NCBI RefSeq assembly: GCF_045679555.1
Contig: NC_092087.1
Location: 22,654,925 to 22,718,924 of the forward strand
Direction of reading: 5' to 3'
DNA from: Salvelinus alpinus
Taxonomy: Eukaryota > Chordata > Actinopteri > Salmoniformes > Salmonidae
DNA: 64,000 nucleotides
Both the position numbers and the translations under genes were made by a program. How positions within the stretch are numbered: the stretch's first letter is position 1; each line of letters begins with the position of its first letter. The notes under the pieces were generated by a model. It did not search any database and was not told the DNA's origin. It was given only the letters and a program-made list of their open reading frames with translations. Below are positions 55,831 to 64,000 of this stretch, one piece after another.

Positions 55831-56118
55831 GTCACTGAGACAGATCAGGACAACCTAATCTCCCAGAGAGAGACAACGGTCACTGAGACAGATCAGGACA
55901 ACCTAATCTCCCAGAGAGAGACAGAGGTCACTGAGACAGATCAGGACAACCTAATCTCCCAGAGAGAGACAGAGGTCACTGAGACAGATCAGGACAACCT
56001 AATCTCCCAGAGAGAGACAGAGGTCACTGAGACAGATCAGGACAACCTAATCTCCCAGAGAAAGACAGAGGTCACTGAGACAGATCAGGACAACCTAATC
56101 TCCCAGAGAGAGACAGAG
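55831..56118 (+). repeat. 48-bp minisatellite, six copies
   Basis: Exactly six 48-bp units beginning GTCACTGAGACAGATCAGGA, with only a few substitutions between units (for example AACGG in the first, AGAAAG in the fifth). 48 is a multiple of three, but the unit contains in-frame stops. Confidence 0.95.
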
Positions 56119-56511
56119 GTGGACCCTCTCAGAAAACCACTGGCACCATCTCTTCTCTCCTGGTCGCCAGGGAGGATGGCTGCGTCCTTGACAACCACAG
56201 GGGGCTGTCGACCCCTCTACGCAGCACTGCTGGTGAAGGAATGATGACCTTTTGATGAACATTTACATAAAACCGCTCATCAGACCAACCCAAACAGCTT
56301 AGCAACCACAGTAGGGCTCAACAGTGTAAAAACTGCCCTTAGTATTATGGAGTCAGAGCCCGAAAGCTGACCATTCAGATAGGCTAGATGGATAGGGATA
56401 ACGTATAAATAAATAAAGACAAAGTACAGGACAGTACTAAAAAAGTACAGTACTAACAAAAGACAGTGAGATAAGAATGCAAGCTCTGATTCAGATTCCT
56501 GCATTCTGCAG

Positions 56512-59500
56512 CACAGATCTATCCTGTACACTACAAACATGGATATATCCTGTACACTACACACACAGATATATCCTGTACACTACAAACATGGATATAT
56601 CCTGTACACTACAAACACGGATATATCCTGTACACTACAAACATGGATATATCCTGTACACTACACACACAGATATATCCTGTACACTACACACACAGAT
56701 ATATCCTGTACACTACAAACATGGATATATCCTGTACACTACACACACAGATATATCCTGTACACTACACACACAGATATATCCTGTACACTACAAACAT
56801 GGATATATCCTGTACACTACACACACAGATATATCCTGTACACTACAAACATGGATATATCCTGTACACTACAAACACAGATATATCCTGTACACTACAA
56901 ACATGGATATATCCTGTACACTACAAACACAGATATATCCTGTACACTACACACACAGATATATCCTGTACACTACAAACATGGATATATCCTGTACACT
57001 ACAAACACAGATATATCCTGTACACTACAAACACAGATATATCCTGTACACTACAAACACAGATATATCCTGTACACTACACACACAGATATATCCTGTA
57101 CACTACAAACATGGATATATCCTGTACACTACAAACACAGATATATCCTGTACACTACAAACATGGATATATCCTGTACACTACACACACAGATATATCC
57201 TGTACACTACAAACATGGATATATCCTGTACACTACAAACACAGATATATCCTGTACACTACAAACATGGATATATCCTGTACACTACAAACACAGATAT
57301 ATCCTGTACACTACACACACAGATATATCCTGTACACTACAAACATGGATATATCCTGTACACTACAAACACAGATATATCCTGTACACTACAAACACAG
57401 ATATATCCTGTACACTACAAACACAGATATATCCTGTACACTACACACACAGATATATCCTGTACACTACAAACATGGATATATCCTATACACTACAAAC
57501 ACAGATATATCCTGTACACTACACACACAGATATATCCTGTACACTACAAACATGGATATATCCTGTACACTACAAACATGGATCTATCCTGTACACTAC
57601 ACACACAGATATATCCTGTACACTACAAACATGGATATATCCTGTACACTACAAACACAGATATATCCTGTACACTACAAACACAGATATATCCTGTACA
57701 CTACAAACACAGATATATCCTGTACACTACACACACAGATATATCCTGTACACTACAAACATGGATATATCCTGTACACTACAAACACAGATATATCCTG
57801 TACACTACACACACAGATATATCCTGTACACTACAAACATGGATATATCCTGTACACTACAAACACAGATATATCCTGTACACTACACACACAGATATAT
57901 CCTGTACACTACAAACACAGATATATCCTGTACACTACACACACAGATATATCCTGTACACTACAAACACAGATATATCCTGTACACTACACACACAGAT
58001 ATATCCTGTACACTACAAACATGGATATATCCTGTACACTACAAACACAGATATATCCTGTACACTACAAACACAGATATATCCTGTACACTACACACAC
58101 AGATATATCCTGTACACTACAAACATGGATATATCCTGTACACTACACACACATATATATCCTGTACACTACAAACACAGATATATCCTGTACACTACAC
58201 ACACATATATATCCTGTACACTACAAACACAGATATATCCTGTACACTACACACACAGATATATCCTGTACACTACAAACACAGATATATCCTGTACACT
58301 ACAAACACAGATATATCCTGTACACTACAAACACAGATATATCCTGTACACTACAAACACAGATATATCCTGTACACTACACACACAGATCTATCCTGTA
58401 CACTACAAACATGGATATATCCTGTACACTACACACACAGATATATCCTGTACACTACAAACACAGATATATCCTGTACACTACAAACACAGATATATCC
58501 TGTACACTACACACAGAGATATATCCTGTACACTACAAACATGGATATATCCTGTACACTACAAACACAGATATATCCTGTACACTACACACACAGATCT
58601 ATCCTGTACACTACACACACAGATATATCCTGTACACTACAAACACAGATATATCCGGTACACTACACACACAGATATATCCTGTACACTACAAACATGG
58701 ATATATCCTGTACACTACAAACACAGATATATCCTGTACACTACACACACAGATATATCCTGAACACTACAAACACAGATATATCCTGTACACTACAAAC
58801 ATGGATATATCTTGTACACTACACACACAGATATATCCTGTACACTACACACACAGATCTATCCTGTACACTACAAACATGGATCTATCCTGTACACTAC
58901 AAACACAGATATATCCTGTACACTACAAACATGGATATATCCTGTACACTACAAACACAGATATATCCTGTACACTACAAACATGGATATATCCTGTACA
59001 CTACACACACAGATCTATCCTGTACACTACAAACACAGATATATCCTGTACACTACAAACATGGATATATCCTGTACACTACAAACACAGATATATCCTG
59101 TACACTACAAACATGGATATATCCTGTACACTACAAACATGGATCTATCCTGTACACTACAAACACAGATATATCCTGTACACTACAAACATGGATATAT
59201 CCTGTACACTACAAACACAGATATATCCTGTACACTACACACACAGATATATCCTGTACACTACACACACAGATCTATCCTGTACACTACAAACATGGAT
59301 CTATCCTGTACACTACAAACACAGATATATCCTGTACACTACAAACATGGATATATCCTGTACACTACAAACACAGATATATCCTGTACACTACAAACAT
59401 GGATATATCCTGTACACTACAAACATGGATCTATCCTGTACACTACAAACACAGATATATCCTGTACACTACAAACATGGATATATCCTGTACACTACAA

Positions 59501-60699
59501 ACACAGATATATCCTGTACACTACACACACAGATCTATCCTGTACACTACAAACATGGATCTATCCTGTACACTACAAACACAGATATATCCTGTACACT
59601 ACAAACATGGATATATCCTGTACACTACAAACACAGATATATCCTGTACACTACAAACACGGATATATCCTGTACACTACAAACATGGATATATCCTGTA
59701 CACTACACACACAGATATATCCTGTACACTACAAACATGGATATATCCTGTACACTACACACACAGATATATCCTGTACACTACAAACATGGATATATCC
59801 TGTACACTACACACATGGATATATCCTGTACACTACAAACACAGATATATCCTGTACACTACAAACATGGATATATCCTGTACACTACAAACATGGATCT
59901 ATCCTGTACACTACAAACACAGATATATCCTGTACACTACAAACATGGATATATCCTGTACACTACAAACATGGATCTATCCTGTACACTACAAACACAG
60001 ATATATCCTGTACACTACAAACATGGATATATCCTGTACACTACAAACATGGATATATACTGTACACTACAAACACATATATATCCTGTACACTACAAAC
60101 ACAGATATATCCTGTACACTACAAACACATATATATCCTGTACACTACACACACAGATATATCCTGTACACTACAAACATGGATCTATCCTGTACACTAC
60201 AAACATGGATATATCCTGTACACTACAAACACAGATATATCCTGTACACTACAAACATGGATATATCCTGTACACTACAAACATGGATCTATCCTGTACA
60301 CTACAAACACAGATATATCCTGTACACTACAAACACATATATATCCTGTACACTACAAACACATATATATCCTGTACACTACAAACACATATATATCCTG
60401 TACACTACAAACACATATATATCCTGTACACTACAAACATGGATATATCCTGTACACTACAAACATGGATCTATCCTGTACACTACAAACACAGATATAT
60501 CCTGTACACTACAAACACAGATATATCCTGTACACTACAAACACATATATATCCTGTACACTACAAACACATATATATCCTGTACACTATACACACAGAT
60601 ATATCCTGTACACTACAAACATGGATCTATCCTGTACACTACAAACATGGATCTATCCTGTACACTACACACACATATCTCTTCTGTACACTACAAACA
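56512..60699 (+). repeat. 26-bp minisatellite, about 161 copies, 4.2 kb
   Basis: The unit is ATCCTGTACACTAC followed by a variable 12-bp part (AAACATGGATAT, AAACACAGATAT, ACACACAGATAT, with GATCT and CACATATAT variants). Unit starts at 56521, 58029, 59121, 60603 and 60681 all differ by multiples of 26, so I see no net length change. The unit has no TAA, TAG or TGA in any plus frame, so three long open frames (up to 1481 codons) arise; these are not genes. The minus strand is closed by TAG in each unit. Confidence 0.98.
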
Positions 60700-61041
60700 C
60701 TCCACAAGCAGCAGGGTCACGACTCACCAGGGAGCCGCACGATTAAACACAGGCCCAATCTCCCTGAGTGCTATTCACTCAGTCAATGAGTGTTTGATGT
60801 TTGTTTGTCATGTTCCTCTCGCTCTCCATTTAACTGCACTCATAGAAACACAACACTTGGAGGGATTCAATTCACTGGGGCGTCATATTGTCAATTTGCT
60901 TTGCTGCAATTACAACTGGTAGGGTATTTCATTTTCTGGACCTGTTAAAACATCCAAGGATAAAATCCTTACACTCTTTACCTTATCTGACACATTCCAT
61001 CGTTTGACTCCCTCCTCTGAAGGCTGAGTGTGTAGTGGTTA
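60700..61041. other. non-coding, edge of the minisatellite
   Basis: Non-repetitive sequence with no exon or element recognised. Confidence 0.4.
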
Positions 61042-61224
61042 TCACAGGAGGCTGCTGGGGGGAGGACAGCTCATAATAATGACTGGAACGGAGCCAATGA
61101 AATGGCATCAAACACATGGAAACCATGGAAACTATGTGTTTGATGTATTTGATACCATTCCGCTCCATCTATTACCACGAGCCCGTCCTCCCCAATTAAG
61201 GTGCCACCAACCTCCTGTGGTGGT
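61042..61224. mobile_element. fold-back MITE
   Basis: Inverted ends (CACAGGAGGCTGCTGGGGGG left, complement of GGTGCCACCAACCTCCTGTG right). The inner part also pairs (AACGGAGCCA...CCGCTCC, AAACACATGG...TGTGTTTGAT). About 185 bp, no coding. Confidence 0.75.
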
Positions 61225-62612
61225 TACTTATGCATGGGAGGAGCATGACCACAAGCATTGACCTGTCTGTGAAATGTTGTGTGGAACAGAGCACAGACCA
61301 GCAAAACCCTCACAAGAGCTGCTTTAGCTACAGAATATTAGAAACATCAGAAATCTATAACCAAAGGTAAACACAGCAGAACTGCAGTCTTTCCATTAAC
61401 AGAGGACAAAGAACGAATAGTAAACATCCATTAATTACTGTCCAGTCCATAGGCCTTTGAGTTTGCAAGAAAGGCATTTCACTGTACTTGTGCATGTGAC
61501 AATCGATCAGAGTTTTTAAGTTCAGTCACTGGACACTCTCACAGCAACTTAAACCTTGTTGAGAATATCCAACCGTGTAGAGATACCCGGATGTCGACTG
61601 AGTAAGTCTCTATGGTCATGTTACTAGACTACATTTCTGTCTCCAGAGACAGTGTTTCTTTTTACTGCAGCAGAGGTGTGTGTGTGTCCCAGGCAGCAGT
61701 GAAGGACAGCACAGGGCATCCAGAGGTCCATCACTCCATCTTCCTGGATCAACAAGCCGGCCACCTGTGCTCACTCTCTCCCTTTTGTCTCTCTCCCTCT
61801 CTCCCGCCCTCACCACTTGCTGCTGCTGATGCTGATAAAGAACAGAGAGAGACAGCTCCCAAAGGTGTGATCCAAGAGATTGGCGTTACCGACAAATGTG
61901 AGGAAAGGATACCACAGGAGCTTCATATGACCATGATGAGACTGTACAAGGGCTTAGAGAGGTTTACTATGTCCAGCACAGACTATACACACCAATCACC
62001 TCGGTATCGTGTGTTAGGCGATAGTACATAGTACAACATAGGCCTACCTAGTCTATTAGTGTTATTACAATGTAACAAGACTGACCATATAAGTATAGCC
62101 CCAGGTTGTGAAAAGGAGATATATAGGCACTGCCACAGGACAGGAACCTGTGCATCAGCTCTTTCCTCTGATAGGTCCACTTAGCAGATAACCTGCTGTG
62201 CAAAGCAGGTACCGCTGCGGACTGCTGGGACTTGCAAAGCTTGAATTACATCCACACTGTTCGACTACAGAAACTAGAGACACATCACTGCTTTCCTTGA
62301 GGGGAAATAGGTGAATCTGTGCATGTGTCAAACAAACACAACACATATGGGTTAGATAAGGGTATAGAGATACAGTAGCACATAACTATACTGACCAGAG
62401 AGTGAGAAAACAACTACAATCAGTGAAGTTGTCTGATACTCTAGGCCAGGGGCTCTGGGGGCTTCACTACTAGAAAACTCACTATCAGAAATGTCAACAG
62501 CCTGAGTAAGACATGGATGTGTTCCTGGAGGTGTGAAAATGTCAAGACGTTGAAGACGCATGACTCCTATCGTTGCCATGGTTTACAGGGCTTTGTTTTG
62601 CCCTCTAGCCAT

Positions 62613-62662
<50 letters not shown>

Positions 62663-63974
62663 GAAGCTGAGGTGATAGATTGAACCTAACAGACTGGCTG
62701 ACAGCCAGCACAGCTTAATTAAATCTCTCATCTCCCCTGTGGCCATTATTCCCTGACATTCATCTTTCTAACTCCGTTAAAAGTCTCACATCTCTCCATC
62801 ACCAAACTCCTCACTTATGGGAATGGGGTAGTCAGGAATCTCCTTTGTGTGTGTGTATATCTGTGGTGTTCACCTGTACAACATGGTCTCAGGTGTAGTA
62901 TAAGTAGGAGAAATGTCCAAATGTCTCCTTCTAAACAACTTCTCAGCATGGACAATGGCTAATCAACAACTTGTAAACACTCCCACCAGTTAGCCATGAC
63001 TTTTTACAGTGATAATTAACCATGATGGACTGCAGTTCCCTCCCAATTGAATAGAAGGCTATTATGATAACACTGTCCAAAGTATACTTTTGGCCAATCT
63101 TTCAGTCACATACTAAAGCCTCGTAAGACCATAATAAACTCACAAAAAGCATGTAGTGGTATTTGAATGGGAGCACTGTTGTGAATGACAACTGGAAACT
63201 ATGTCACTGTTTGTTGTGTAAACTCTGCCCTGCTTTGGTAATTATATGGCATTGTTGAGATCATTCAATAAGGGAGGACTCCCTCCCAAAAACTGAATTC
63301 AAACACCTGCACTGAGGTCACACCTGAATCCAATGACCTACACCTGAGTGACCTTCACCAGGTGACTGCTGACAATGTCATGTAGTGCCAGAAGAATGTT
63401 AAGTAATATCTCCACAACACCAGTTGCCAACTACAGCATGGACTTGCCTAGTCATGTCTGTTTCATTCAGCACTAACATACATTCATTTATTGAGCACGA
63501 AGCAAGCAACCATATAATTCCGTAATCTATGCATGCTTTGTAACGTGGATATTATAATGAAAGGTTCCAGACACGAGGGTCGAACAGGCACCAAGTTGGA
63601 GATCGAGGATGGTGACACAGTAACATAAATATTCAGCAACATACTTCCTAACCGTTCGATGTTGAATTTGAGACATTATAGATATGGGCCAATGATACCG
63701 TATTAAGTAATAAACCTGTGACTCATGAAAAATAAGTTACTCATTCAACAGGAAATTATATCCTAAAAATGGGAATCGCGGATTGATACAATTGTGATGT
63801 TTGATTTAGACTACTCATATAAAATACCTAGGCCTACATTAGAACTGCCTGGAAAATGGATATGGAATATCATATCAAGATTACACCGCGAGCTGGTGGA
63901 TTGTCGACACCAATGGCCACATCTGCATTTGGCACAGCAGCCTATTAGAAAATGCTGTCTCGATCGACACTTAC
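61225..63974. other. non-coding up to the window edge
   Basis: Only a (GACA)n tract at 62612-62660 is recognisable. Open frames near 61.6-62.0 kb have no domain and no supporting splice sites. Part of this may be the first ndrg3 intron. Confidence 0.4.
62612..62660 (+). repeat. (GACA)n microsatellite
   Basis: About twelve uninterrupted GACA units. Confidence 0.96.
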
Positions 63975-64000
63975 CGTTTGGGTTGAAGACGTATCCGTTC
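63975..64000 (-). other. possible untranslated first exon (window edge)
   Basis: At the right edge the minus strand has a perfect donor: AACG followed by gtaagtg, within CpG-containing sequence. It could be the missing 5' untranslated exon of ndrg3, which needs one because its start-codon exon has an upstream acceptor. It could also belong to another gene outside the window. Confidence 0.35.

Noticed and set aside
56512-60699. CRISPR array
   Set aside because: Units are contiguous with no unique spacers, in a vertebrate genome.
56477-60922. Open frames of 1481, 1416, 706 and 644 codons with a repetitive Tyr/His/Thr-rich protein
   Set aside because: All come from a 26-bp repeat that lacks stop codons in every plus frame. 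No promoter, splice site or non-repeat domain supports them.
61612-62031. 139-codon plus-strand frame
   Set aside because: No domain or splice support; likely chance.

Overview
This is nuclear DNA from a salmonid fish (Salmo, Oncorhynchus or Salvelinus type). The evidence is two spliced vertebrate genes embedded in salmonid-type repeats: tRNA-derived HpaI-like SINEs, several Tc1-like families, L2/CR1-type LINEs and long (CA)n, (CT)n and (GA)n tracts. The window has no bacterial, phage or CRISPR content. Almost every long open frame lies in a transposon copy or a simple repeat. The real exons are short and had to be found from splice sites and protein similarity.

Both genes are on the minus strand. 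sla2 (Src-like adaptor 2) occupies about 8.2-1.5 kb: seven coding exons join in phase into 260 residues with a Gly2/Cys4 acylation start, SH3, SH2 and a C-terminal tail. ndrg3 (N-myc downstream-regulated 3, alpha/beta-hydrolase fold) has fourteen coding exons between 43.8 and 12.2 kb that join in phase into 371 residues. A candidate alternative first coding exon lies near 26.8 kb and a candidate untranslated first exon at the right edge. From memory, SLA2 and NDRG3 are also neighbours in human, which supports both names.

Region by region: 0-1.5 kb, Tc1 relic and nothing else recognised; 1.5-8.2 kb, sla2 with a nest of DNA transposons and a LINE tail in one intron; 8.2-11 kb, intergenic repeats with a hAT-like transposase fragment; 11-44 kb, ndrg3, whose introns carry an almost complete LINE (13.6-17.3 kb), a duplicated 0.4-kb block around exons 3-5, a Tc1 inside a minisatellite (24-25 kb), a LINE pair head to head with a nested Tc1 (28-34.5 kb), a solo LTR next to another LINE (34.8-36.6 kb) and more Tc1 copies; 44-64 kb, mostly non-coding, with a row of X-box-like motifs (47 kb), a piggyBac-like element inside a LINE (48.8-51.1 kb), a solo LTR inside another LINE (51.2-52.9 kb), a SINE inside a SINE (53 kb) and a 4.2-kb, 26-bp minisatellite (56.5-60.7 kb).

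The two genes are not an operon. SLA2 is an adaptor that damps antigen-receptor signalling, and NDRG3 is a non-catalytic hydrolase-fold protein tied to lactate/hypoxia signalling; both roles come from mammalian work. I found no clearly new system. The most interesting points are the repeat architecture around ndrg3 exons, its candidate second promoter, the stop-free indel-free minisatellite, the 2A-like motif in a LINE ORF, and a shared catalytic-site substitution in two LINE copies.
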